From Paraburkholderia terricola (GTDB lineage Bacteria; Pseudomonadota; Gammaproteobacteria; Burkholderiales; Burkholderiaceae), in the NCBI RefSeq assembly GCF_900142195.1, contig NZ_FRAB01000054.1:1-40287 (forward strand): a stretch of 40,287 nucleotides of DNA. Direction: 5' to 3'. Position 1 is the stretch's first letter, and each line of letters starts with the position of its first letter. Of this stretch, positions 8,101 to 15,281 are shown one piece after another. The notes under the pieces are model-generated. The model saw only the letters and a program-made list of their open reading frames with translations, was not told where the DNA came from and searched no databases. The position numbers and the translations under genes are program-made.

Positions 8101-9027
8101 ATGGCCTTACCGCAGCAAGTGAAAATCGTCGAAGTCGGTCCGCGTGACGGGCTGCAGAACGAAAAGGAATTCGTCGCCACGGCGATCAAGATCGAGTTGA
8201 TCAACCGCTTATCGGCGGCGGGTTTTCGCAACGTCGAAGCGGCGTCATTCGTCTCGCCGAAATGGGTGCCGCAAATGGCCGACGGCGCCGACGTCATGGC
8301 CGGTATCGAACGGCGCCCAGGCACGATCTACTCGGTGCTGACGCCGAACATGCGCGGCTTCGAAGGCGCGCTCGCCGCGCGCGCCGACGAGATCGTGATT
8401 TTCGGCGCGGCCAGCGAAGCGTTTTCGCAGAAGAACATCAATTGCAGCATCGCGGAAAGCATCGACCGCTTCGCACCCGTGGCGCGCGCGGCGAAGGAAA
8501 ACCGCCTGCGGATTCGCGGCAGCGTGTCGTGCGCGCTGGGCTGCCCGTATCAGGGCGAGGTGCCGGTGGCCTCGGTGGTCGATGTGGTCGAACGTTTCGC
8601 GGCGCTCGGCTGCGACGAAATCGACATTGCCGATACGATCGGCGTCGGCACGCCGAAGCGCACGCGCGAAGTGTTCGATGCGGTGACCAAGGTGTTTCCG
8701 CGTGAACGTCTATCGGGCCACTTCCACGACACTTACGGCCAGGCGCTCGCGAACATCTACGCCGCGTTGCAGGAAGGCATCGAGATTTATCACGCGTCGG
8801 TGGCGGGGCTCGGCGGCTGTCCGTATGCGAAGGGCGCGACGGGCAACGTCGCGACCGAGGACGTGCTGTATCTGATGAACGGCCTCGGCATCGAAACCGG
8901 TATCGACCTCGCGCAAGTCGTGGCGATCGGCGACTTCATCTCGACGTCGATCGGCCGGCCCAACGTATCGCGCGCCGGCAAGGCGCTGCTCGCCAAGGCG
9001 CGCAGCGAAGCGGGCAACTGTGTTTGA
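8101..9027 (+). CDS. mvaB: Hydroxymethylglutaryl-CoA lyase
   Basis: This enzyme splits 3-hydroxy-3-methylglutaryl-CoA into acetyl-CoA and acetoacetate, the last step of leucine catabolism. It is a 308-residue DRE-TIM metallolyase. Residues matching the human enzyme are R15 and D16 (GPRDGLQNE), the metal-binding H207 and H209 (GHFHDTYG), C240 in the signature GLGGCPYAKGATGN, and the Asn closing that motif. AGGAG at 8089-8093 is in good position for the ATG. It heads a run of closely spaced genes reaching 11179. The usual liu/mcc genes for the earlier leucine steps are not in the window. Confidence 0.94.
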   Translation: MALPQQVKIVEVGPRDGLQNEKEFVATAIKIELINRLSAAGFRNVEAASFVSPKWVPQMADGADVMAGIERRPGTIYSVLTPNMRGFEGALAARADEIVIFGAASEAFSQKNINCSIAESIDRFAPVARAAKENRLRIRGSVSCALGCPYQGEVPVASVVDVVERFAALGCDEIDIADTIGVGTPKRTREVFDAVTKVFPRERLSGHFHDTYGQALANIYAALQEGIEIYHASVAGLGGCPYAKGATGNVATEDVLYLMNGLGIETGIDLAQVVAIGDFISTSIGRPNVSRAGKALLAKARSEAGNCV

Positions 9028-9056
9028 CCTCAGCCAATCAATCAGGATCTAAAACA

Positions 9057-9578
9057 ATGATGGACGACGCTTTCCTCGAATCCGACAATCTCGCCGCGCT
9101 GCCCGACTCGGCGCGCCGCGTCGCGCTGTTGCTGCGCGAGCGCGGCCACGCCGGCCGCATCGTGATGCTGCCGGAAACCGGCAAGACTTCCGCCGAAGCC
9201 GCCGCCGGGCTCGGCTGCTCGGTCGCGCAGATCGCCAAGTCGATCCTGTTTCGCCGTCGCGAGGACGACGCGCCCGTGCTGGTGGTCGCGAGCGGCGCGA
9301 ATCGCGTCGACGAGAAGAAGGTGGCCGCGCAAGTCGGCGAGATCGGCCGCGCGGATGCGAAGTTCGTGCGCGAAAAAACCGGCTATGCGATCGGCGGCGT
9401 GTGTCCGATCGGCCATGCGACCGAACCGGTGACGCTGATCGATGCCGACCTGCTGACGCTCGACAGCTTGTGGGCCGCGGCGGGCCATCCGCATGCGGTG
9501 TTCAATCTCACGGCACAGGAATTGATTACGCTGACGGGTGCGCCGGTGATCGACGTGGCGCTGCGCGAAACCGCGTGA
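9057..9578 (+). CDS. YbaK/ProX-family aminoacyl-tRNA deacylase
   Basis: Proteins of the YbaK/EbsC group hydrolyse mischarged tRNAs in trans, such as Cys- or Ala-tRNA(Pro). The 173 residues show the family pattern TSAEAAAGLGCSVAQIAKSILFR with the conserved catalytic-site lysine, then VLVVASGANRVD and a GYAIGGVCPIGH segment. The frame stays open upstream to a TTG at 9024, but AGGA at 9043-9046 fits the ATG at 9057; a second ATG at 9060 is also possible. It lies 29 bases after HMG-CoA lyase and four bases before the DUF1289 gene. Which mischarged tRNA it clears cannot be read from the sequence. Confidence 0.87.
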   Translation: MMDDAFLESDNLAALPDSARRVALLLRERGHAGRIVMLPETGKTSAEAAAGLGCSVAQIAKSILFRRREDDAPVLVVASGANRVDEKKVAAQVGEIGRADAKFVREKTGYAIGGVCPIGHATEPVTLIDADLLTLDSLWAAAGHPHAVFNLTAQELITLTGAPVIDVALRETA

Positions 9579-9582
9579 AGCC

Positions 9583-9810
9583 ATGACCGAAAGCCTCGGC
9601 CACGACGACGACGGCGCTGCCGTGCCGTCGCCCTGCATCAACGTCTGCAAGATGGACGCGTCGACCGGCTGGTGCGAAGGGTGTCTGCGCAGCATCGACG
9701 AAATCGCCGGCTGGTCCTCGTTCGACAACGACGCGAAGCGCGCGGTGTGGGACGCGATCGAGGCGCGTCACGCGCAGCTCATGGCGACGCAAGCGAAGGT
9801 GCCGCGATGA
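9583..9810 (+). CDS. DUF1289 family protein
   Basis: This 75-residue protein has the DUF1289 pattern: SPCINVCKMD, then WCEGCLRSIDEIAGW. Four cysteines (C18, C22, C31, C34) in CxxxC...CxxC arrangement could bind a metal or iron-sulfur cluster. The family role is not known to me. The C-terminal part (about 48-70) is a charged helix. It begins four bases after the YbaK gene and its stop overlaps the MaoC start as ATGA, so it is in the same operon. Confidence 0.85.
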   Translation: MTESLGHDDDGAAVPSPCINVCKMDASTGWCEGCLRSIDEIAGWSSFDNDAKRAVWDAIEARHAQLMATQAKVPR

Positions 9811-10262
9811 ACGCGCCGCCGCGCATCGTCACGATAGGCGAGACGTTCAGCTCGACGCTCGCGCTTTCGGCGGAGTCGGTGAAATCGTTCGCCACGCTCG
9901 TCAACGACTTGAACCCGTTGCATCACGACGACACCTATGCCGCGCAAAGCCGCTTCGGCGGGTTGATCGCTTCGGGCACGCAGCCGACCGCCTATTTCAT
10001 GGCGCTGCTGGCGACGCATTTTTCGACCTACGCGCAGCCGCTCGGTCTCGAGTTCGACATCAAGCTGAAAAAGGCGGTCCATGCGAACGACACGCTCACG
10101 ATCACCTGGCGCGTGCGCGACGCCTACTGGAAGCCGAGCCTGAACGGCGATCTGACGCATCTCGATGGAGCGGTGGTGAACCAGCGCGGCGACACCGTGT
10201 TGATCGGCGCCTCCACCGTTCTGGTGATGCCGAAGCCCGAAGCATCGGCGAACGCATCGTGA
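9807..10262 (+). CDS. MaoC-family (R)-specific enoyl-CoA hydratase-like protein
   Basis: This is a 151-residue single hot-dog-fold protein. The hydratase signature is DLNPLHHDDTYA with D34, N36 and H39, matching the catalytic Asp/His pair and spacing of Aeromonas PhaJ, followed by FGGLIASGTQP. It likely hydrates a 2-enoyl-CoA to the (R)-3-hydroxyacyl-CoA in the cytosol; chain-length preference cannot be read here. ATG at 9807 overlaps the DUF1289 stop, and its TGA overlaps the next gene's GTG start. Together with HMG-CoA lyase this suggests acyl-CoA catabolism, though a role in supplying polyhydroxyalkanoate precursors is also possible. Confidence 0.85.
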   Translation: MNAPPRIVTIGETFSSTLALSAESVKSFATLVNDLNPLHHDDTYAAQSRFGGLIASGTQPTAYFMALLATHFSTYAQPLGLEFDIKLKKAVHANDTLTITWRVRDAYWKPSLNGDLTHLDGAVVNQRGDTVLIGASTVLVMPKPEASANAS

Positions 10263-11179
10263 TTGCGCTGCCGCCATCCATCAAGGTATTCGAGCGTGGC
10301 TGGCTCTCGTCGAACAACGTGCTGCTGATCGACGATGCGTGCGCCGCGCTCGTCGATACCGGCTATGCGACACATGCGCCGCAAACGCTCGCCCTGGTGC
10401 GGCAGACGCTCGGCGCGCGGCCGCTCGATCTGATCGTCAACACGCATCTGCATTCGGATCACTGCGGCGGTAACGCGCTCTTGCAGGCAACGTGGCCGTG
10501 CAGGACCGCGATTCCCGTCTCCGAAGCCGACGCCGTGCGCGCATGGGACGAAACGCGTCTGACGTTTCGCGCGACGGGGCAAGCTTGCGAGCGCTTCCGC
10601 TTCACCGAGACCATCGCGCCCGGCGTGCGGTTGCGGCTCGGCGCGCTCGATTGGCAGGTGCTCGGTGCGCCCGGCCACGATCCGCATTCGTTGATGCTGT
10701 ATTGCGCGGACGAGCGCATCCTGATCAGCGCGGACGCGCTGTGGGAAAACGGCTTCGGCGTGATTTTCCCCGAGCTGGAAGGTGAAAGCGGTTTCGCCGA
10801 GGAACAAGCGGTGCTCGAAGCGATTGCGGAGCGGGACGTGCGCCTAGTGATTCCCGGCCACGGCGCGCCTTTCACGAATGTCGGGCAAGCGTTGGAGCGG
10901 GCGTTTTCGCGCGTCGCATGGTTGCGAGCCGATCCGGCGCGCAATGCCAGGAATGCGTTGAAGGTGTTGATCGTGTTCAAGCTGCTCGAAGTCCGCGAGA
11001 TGGGCTTCGACGTCCTGCTGCGAATGCTCGATGAAGCTGCCGCGATGCGCGCCGCCGCGTCGATGCTCAAGCCGCGCGGCGAATGGCCGGCGCTGATGCG
11101 GGAGATCGTCGAGGAACTCGCGGCGCGAAATGGGCCGCTGGCGGTGGACGGCGCGCGCCTTGTCGCCCGTCAGGCTTGA
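10259..11179 (+). CDS. Metallo-beta-lactamase-fold hydrolase
   Basis: A 306-residue MBL-fold protein with the metal motif HLHSDH (H63, H65, D67, H68), further metal-ligand candidates in APGHDPHS, ISADALW and VIPGHGAP, and a helical C-terminal extension (about 215-306) as in the broader hydrolase group. The metal site looks complete, so it should be active, but the substrate (thioester, lactone or other) cannot be named. The start is GTG, chosen because GTGA overlaps the MaoC stop. It ends the run of plus-strand genes begun at 8101. Confidence 0.85.
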   Translation: MIALPPSIKVFERGWLSSNNVLLIDDACAALVDTGYATHAPQTLALVRQTLGARPLDLIVNTHLHSDHCGGNALLQATWPCRTAIPVSEADAVRAWDETRLTFRATGQACERFRFTETIAPGVRLRLGALDWQVLGAPGHDPHSLMLYCADERILISADALWENGFGVIFPELEGESGFAEEQAVLEAIAERDVRLVIPGHGAPFTNVGQALERAFSRVAWLRADPARNARNALKVLIVFKLLEVREMGFDVLLRMLDEAAAMRAAASMLKPRGEWPALMREIVEELAARNGPLAVDGARLVARQA

Positions 11180-11518
11180 CGCTCGCGCGCTGGTGTGGGG
11201 TCCAAGCGGCGTGCGGCTAAAAACCGTCGCCACAAAAAGAAAGCCGCTCGACCAATGAGAATGGCGAGCGGCGGAAATTCTGTCGGACGTGATCAGCGTC
11301 GTTACGAATGATACGCGCGCCGGATTTGCGACCGCATCAGTGATTTCCCTACAGAAGTTTGACGCCGCGTTTTAATCCGGCATACAGGTGGTGTCGCGCG
11401 AACCCGCATGGCCGCTCGCTTTGCGCGCGATCCGTTCGCGCATTGATCCGCCCATATGAACAATCCCTCGTTCCGGAATCCGTAGCATCCACACGGAACG
11501 CGAGCAAGCGGAGGCTCG
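11180..11518. other. Intergenic region with one terminator
   Basis: This lies between converging genes. Apart from the minus-strand terminator at 11231-11272 I see no supported gene. A minus-strand frame overlapping the transporter end (11302-11571) has no family likeness. Confidence 0.6.
11231..11272 (-). terminator. Intrinsic terminator for the EamA transporter gene
   Basis: GCCGCTCG (11243-11250) pairs perfectly with CGAGCGGC (11265-11272). Read on the minus strand the stem is followed by TTTCTTTTTGTG, a clear U-tract. It lies about 250 bases past the transporter stop, so that transcript has a long 3' untranslated end. Confidence 0.8.
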
Positions 11519-12418
11519 TCACGTCGACGACAAGCGCTTCTGCGGCACGATCCGCCAGCCGAGATTGACACCGGCCGCCGCGAGCAGAATCAGCACCGCG
11601 CCGAGTATCTGAATCCATGCGAGCGTCTGCCCGAACGCGATTCGATCGACGATGATCGCCACCACCGGATAAATGAACGACAGCGCGCCGGTCATCGAAG
11701 TCGGCAGCTTCTGGATCGCGCCGTAAAGCAGCACGTACATGAGGCCGGTATTGACCACGCCGAGCACGATCAATTCGAGCCACTGCACCCCGTTGGTCGG
11801 CAGCGCGTCGAAACGCACGAATGGCGCGAGCATCATCACGCCGAGCGACACCTGAATCAGCGCGATGAGATGCGGCGGCGTGCCCTTGAGCCGCTTCGTG
11901 ATGATCGACGACACCGCGTACATCGCCGCCGCGCCCACTGCATAGGCGACGCCCACCAGATACTGCCCCGGCACCGCCAACACCGCCGGCTCGACTTTCA
12001 CGACGAACACGAGGCCGATGAACGCGACCACCAGCCATGCCACCGTCGACGCGCTAATGCGCTCGCGAAAAATCAGCGCGCCAAGCGCGACCAGCATGAA
12101 AGGCTGCGTGTTGTAGACGGCCGTCGCCATCGAGATCGACGCGCGCGAATACGCCGCGAACAGCAGCACCCAGTTCAGCACGATCGCCGCGCCGCCGAGC
12201 AAGGCGAGGCCGAGCATCGTCCACGAAAACAGCTTGCGCCTGAAGAGACCCAATACGGCGCACACCAGCGCCAAGGTCGCGCCGCCGAAAATGCAGCGGA
12301 AGAACACCACGTTGAACGAGCTCTGCTGCGACGACACCACCAGCCAGCCGATGGTGCCCGACATCAGCATGGCCATGCTCATCTCCGCGGCCCCGCGGCG
12401 AATTTCATTTGAAGCCAT
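11519..12418 (-). CDS. DMT-family (EamA) inner-membrane transporter
   Basis: This is a 299-residue drug/metabolite transporter superfamily protein with two EamA repeats and about ten hydrophobic helices. The first repeat runs roughly 8-135 and ends with VAWLVVAFIGLVFVVKV; the second runs about 150-285 and contains the short cytoplasmic KRLKGTPPH loop and TGALSFIYPVVAIIVDRIAFGQ. EamA proteins commonly export amino acids or metabolites; the substrate is unknown. It is divergent from an Lrp-type regulator with a 114-base shared promoter region, a layout typical of amino-acid exporters under Lrp-family control. Confidence 0.87.
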   Translation of the reverse strand: MASNEIRRGAAEMSMAMLMSGTIGWLVVSSQQSSFNVVFFRCIFGGATLALVCAVLGLFRRKLFSWTMLGLALLGGAAIVLNWVLLFAAYSRASISMATAVYNTQPFMLVALGALIFRERISASTVAWLVVAFIGLVFVVKVEPAVLAVPGQYLVGVAYAVGAAAMYAVSSIITKRLKGTPPHLIALIQVSLGVMMLAPFVRFDALPTNGVQWLELIVLGVVNTGLMYVLLYGAIQKLPTSMTGALSFIYPVVAIIVDRIAFGQTLAWIQILGAVLILLAAAGVNLGWRIVPQKRLSST

Positions 12419-12483
12419 GATTCGATCCTCGAATTGAATCCTGCATGACAGGCAGTGTAATTAATCCGAGGACGCCAATACAT

Positions 12484-12498
12484 GGCTAAACTTAAGCC
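12484..12498. promoter_or_regulatory. Candidate Lrp-type operator
   Basis: GGCTAAACTTAAGCC is a 15-bp near-perfect palindrome (GGCT.AA.TT.AGCC). Its size and AT-rich centre resemble Lrp/AsnC operators. It sits between the divergent EamA and Lrp-type genes, 34 bases before the regulator ATG. A further AT-rich stretch, GATTAAACCTAAGAATC, follows at 12506-12522 and could be a second half-site. Confidence 0.5.
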
Positions 12499-12532
12499 TT
12501 CCGGCGATTAAACCTAAGAATCGAAGGCCATC

Positions 12533-13003
12533 ATGATTAAACGCCTCGCTCCCTCCGTGCCCGCGTCGCTCGACGAAACCGACCGGGCGCTGCTCGCCGC
12601 GCTCGCCGAGGACGCCCGTCAGCCGGTCGCCGAACTGGCGCGTGCGGTCGGCCTGTCGGCGCCGAGCACGGCGGAGCGCATCCGCAGGCTCGAAGCGCAA
12701 GGCGTGATCGAGCGCTTCACGGTGCAGATCGATCCGCGCGCGCTCGGCTTCACGTTGCAGGCGATCGTGCGCGTGAAGCCCCTGCCCGGTCAGTTGCATC
12801 TGGTGGAGGAAGTGATCCGGCGCATTCCGGAGTTCGTCGAATGCGACAAGGTGACGGGCGACGACTGCTTTATCTGCCGCCTGTATCTGCATTCGATCGA
12901 GCAGTTGGATGAGATTCTGTCGAAAGTCACCGAGCGGGCGGAAACCAGCACCGCGATCGTCAAGTCGACGCCGGTCGCGCGCCGCTTGCCGCCGCTCGGT
13001 TGA
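12533..13003 (+). CDS. Lrp/AsnC-family transcriptional regulator
   Basis: The 156 residues comprise an N-terminal winged helix-turn-helix (about 13-60, starting LDETDRALLAAL, with SAPSTAERIRRLEAQGVI as recognition helix and wing entry) and a C-terminal RAM ligand-binding domain (about 72-150, including VKPLPGQL and CDKVTGDDCFICRLYL). Such proteins act as octamers or dimers responding to amino acids. Its divergent position suggests it controls the EamA transporter and itself, probably through the palindrome at 12484-12498. The effector is unknown. Confidence 0.9.
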   Translation: MIKRLAPSVPASLDETDRALLAALAEDARQPVAELARAVGLSAPSTAERIRRLEAQGVIERFTVQIDPRALGFTLQAIVRVKPLPGQLHLVEEVIRRIPEFVECDKVTGDDCFICRLYLHSIEQLDEILSKVTERAETSTAIVKSTPVARRLPPLG

Positions 13004-13058
13004 GCGGCGGGCGCGGCGGGTCATAAAGAAGCGCGCGCTCGCGCATGAATGAAGCGGC

Positions 13059-13949
13059 TTACTGTTCGACCGCTTCGAAGAAAGACAGCATTTCCGCGAG
13101 CAGTGGCTCAGACGCCTCTTCGGGAATGTAATGCCCGCAAGGCAGCGACCGGCCGCTCACGTCGCGCGCCACGCGGCGCCATTCCGCCAGCGCGTCGAAG
13201 CACTTTTCGATCACCCCCTTGTCGCCCCACAGCACACGCAGCGGACAGCCGATCTTGTGGCCCCGCTCGATATCGGCGCGATCGTGCTCGAGGTCGATGC
13301 TCGCCGCCGCGCGGTAGTCCTCGCACATCGCGTGAACCGCGCCGGGTTGCGCGAGCGCGGAGCGATAGGCGTCGAGCGCGTCGGGTTCGAACGCGGCCAG
13401 CCCCGCATGACGGCTGCCCATCACCGAATCGACATACGCGGCCGGGTTCGCGCCGATCAACGTCTCGGGCAGCGGCTCGGGCTGGATCAGGAAGAACCAG
13501 TGGAAGTAATGCGTGGCGAACGCGCGGTCGGTGGCTTCGTACATCGCGAGCGTCGGCGCGATGTCGAGCAGCATCAGACGCTCGACGGCGTCGGCATGGT
13601 CGAGCGCCATGCGATGCGCGACGCGCGCGCCGCGGTCGTGCGCGCACACCAGAAAACGTTCGAAGCCGAAGTGGCGCATCACGGCGACCTGGTCGGCCGC
13701 CATCGCGCGTTTCGAATAGGGCGTGTGGGCGGCGTCGCTCGGCGGTTTGTCCGACGCGCCGTAGCCGCGTAAATCAGTGGCGATGACGGTGAAGTGTTCG
13801 GCCAGTTGCGCGGCGCAACGCCGCCAGATCAGATGCGATTGCGGATGACCGTGCAGCAACAGAAGCGGCGGCCCCGCTCCGCCCTTCACTCCGAAAATGT
13901 CGACATCGCCCGTGGCGACGCGAAAAGGCGTGAAATTCTCGAAGGCCAT
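13059..13949 (-). CDS. Haloacetate (fluoroacetate) dehalogenase-like alpha/beta hydrolase
   Basis: The 296-residue protein follows fluoroacetate dehalogenase (RPA1163/DehH1) along its whole length. The nucleophile is Asp, not Ser: D105 in CAHDRGAR, with carboxylate-binding R106 and R109. D129 is the likely acid and H273 (CGHYIPEE) the base. The halide pocket of the family is intact: H150-W151 (YFHWFF) and Y212 (CEDYR). Known members hydrolyse fluoroacetate or chloroacetate to glycolate in the cytosol. Glycolate could link to the glyoxylate reductase gene upstream, but that is inference. It converges with the Lrp gene, and I saw no fluoride riboswitch in its leader. It could also be an epoxide hydrolase-like enzyme, but the pocket argues for dehalogenation. 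Confidence 0.85.
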   Translation of the reverse strand: MAFENFTPFRVATGDVDIFGVKGGAGPPLLLLHGHPQSHLIWRRCAAQLAEHFTVIATDLRGYGASDKPPSDAAHTPYSKRAMAADQVAVMRHFGFERFLVCAHDRGARVAHRMALDHADAVERLMLLDIAPTLAMYEATDRAFATHYFHWFFLIQPEPLPETLIGANPAAYVDSVMGSRHAGLAAFEPDALDAYRSALAQPGAVHAMCEDYRAAASIDLEHDRADIERGHKIGCPLRVLWGDKGVIEKCFDALAEWRRVARDVSGRSLPCGHYIPEEASEPLLAEMLSFFEAVEQ

Positions 13950-14096
13950 AACGGAGTCTCGTGTCGTTTGGAAGTCTGTGCATTGTAGGAGCGCAATATG
14001 TACACCCCGAGTGGGTTAGCCCACGCAAGCATAGAACCTGAACACTCCCTCCAACCGTTCCAAACCAACACGCGGACGCAAGCGAGGCGCTTCGCC

Positions 14097-14115
14097 TATA
14101 ATCGAACGACCGTTC
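14097..14115 (+). promoter_or_regulatory. Promoter -10 and palindromic operator for nitronate monooxygenase
   Basis: TATAAT (14097-14102) is a perfect -10 box; the -35 region is poor. Next to it GAACG-AC-CGTTC (14104-14115) is a perfect inverted repeat at the expected transcription start, the placement expected for a repressor such as a TetR-family protein. No TetR gene lies in the window. Confidence 0.55.
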
Positions 14116-14241
14116 TTTAATAGACGGCGGCATGGTGGACAGATGCGCGAGCGTCGAAGCGCCGTCAGCCAGGTGCCGCTAAACTCATCATCGCCGGGCG
14201 CTGCACGCCGCACCGGTCGCTCAAATCAGGAGACTCGCATC

Positions 14242-15201
14242 ATGGCATTGCCCGCCGTCCTGCAAAAACTTGCGCTGCCCGTCGTCGCCTCGCCGATGTT
14301 CATCGTCAGCTATCCCGAACTGGTGCTGGCTCAATGCAAGGCCGGCATCGTCGGTTCGTTTCCCGCGCTGAACGCACGCCCCGCGGAATTGCTCGACGAA
14401 TGGCTCACGCAGATTCAGGCGCAGCTCGCCGAGCACAAGGCCGCCCATCCCGATGCGATCATCGGGCCGATTGCGGTCAACCAGATCGTTCATCAGTCGA
14501 ATACGCGGCTCGAGCACGACGTGCGTGTGTGCGTCGAACATAAGGTGCCGATCTTCATCACTAGCCTGCGCGCGCCCGCGCGTGAAATCGTCGATGCGGT
14601 GCATGGCTACGGCGGCATCGTGCTGCACGACGTGATCAATCTGCGCCATGCGCAGAAGGCGCTGGAAGCGGGCGTCGACGGGCTGATCCTGGTGGCGTCG
14701 GGCGCCGGCGGCCATGCGGGCACGACTTCGCCGTTCGCGCTGGTGGGCGAAGTGCGGCGCATCTTCGACGGCCCGATCGTGCTGTCGGGCTCGATCGCCA
14801 ACGGCGGCTCGATTCTCGCCGCGCAGGCGATGGGCGCGGACCTCGCGTACATGGGCACGCGTTTCATCGCCACGAAAGAAGCGCACGCGGTGGACAGCTA
14901 CAAGCAGGCCATCGTCAATTCCACGGCGTCGGACATCATCTACACGAACCTGTTCACCGGCGTGCACGGCAACTACATCCGCGAAAGCATCGTGAACGCG
15001 GGGCTCGACCCGGACGCGCTGCCGGAATCGGACAAGACCAAGATGAACTTCGGCGGCGACAAGGCGAAGGCGTGGAAAGACATCTGGGGCGCGGGCCAGG
15101 GCGTCGGTTTGATGGATGACGTGCCGAGCGTCGCGGAACTGGTGCGGCGCTTGTCGAAGGAATACGACGATGCGAAGGCGCGGCTGGGGATTGCGCGCTG
15201 A
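14242..15201 (+). CDS. Nitronate monooxygenase (2-nitropropane dioxygenase family)
   Basis: This FMN enzyme oxidises alkyl nitronates such as propionate-3-nitronate to carbonyl compounds and nitrite or nitrate. The 319 residues form a TIM barrel. Visible are the N-terminal VVASPMFIVSYPELV, the flavin/catalytic loop ASGAGGHAGTTSPFALV with H158, and the phosphate-binding IVLSGSIANG and MGTRFIAT segments. The frame is open to 14143, but AGGAGA at 14228-14233 points to the ATG at 14242. It stands alone behind its own promoter and converges with icmF. It is a detoxifying gene in known cases. Confidence 0.9.
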   Translation: MALPAVLQKLALPVVASPMFIVSYPELVLAQCKAGIVGSFPALNARPAELLDEWLTQIQAQLAEHKAAHPDAIIGPIAVNQIVHQSNTRLEHDVRVCVEHKVPIFITSLRAPAREIVDAVHGYGGIVLHDVINLRHAQKALEAGVDGLILVASGAGGHAGTTSPFALVGEVRRIFDGPIVLSGSIANGGSILAAQAMGADLAYMGTRFIATKEAHAVDSYKQAIVNSTASDIIYTNLFTGVHGNYIRESIVNAGLDPDALPESDKTKMNFGGDKAKAWKDIWGAGQGVGLMDDVPSVAELVRRLSKEYDDAKARLGIAR

Positions 15202-15234
15202 GCGCGAGGCGAGGGCTTCGCTTCAAGGCGGTTT

Positions 15235-15270
15235 GCCGCGGCTCGGATACGTCTACTGCCGAGCCGCGGC
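15235..15270. terminator. Strong hairpin between convergent genes
   Basis: GCCGCGGCTCGG (15235-15246) and CCGAGCCGCGGC (15259-15270) form a perfect 12-bp stem with a 12-base loop between the nitronate monooxygenase stop and the icmF stop. No T-run follows on either strand, so it is not a textbook intrinsic terminator. It may stabilise 3' ends or act with Rho. Confidence 0.5.
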
Positions 15271-15281
15271 TCATACCCGCC

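Noticed and set aside
13950..14090. Possible fluoride riboswitch upstream of the dehalogenase
   Set aside because: I looked on the minus strand for the family's conserved core and did not find it; only a small GTGGG/CCCAC hairpin is present.
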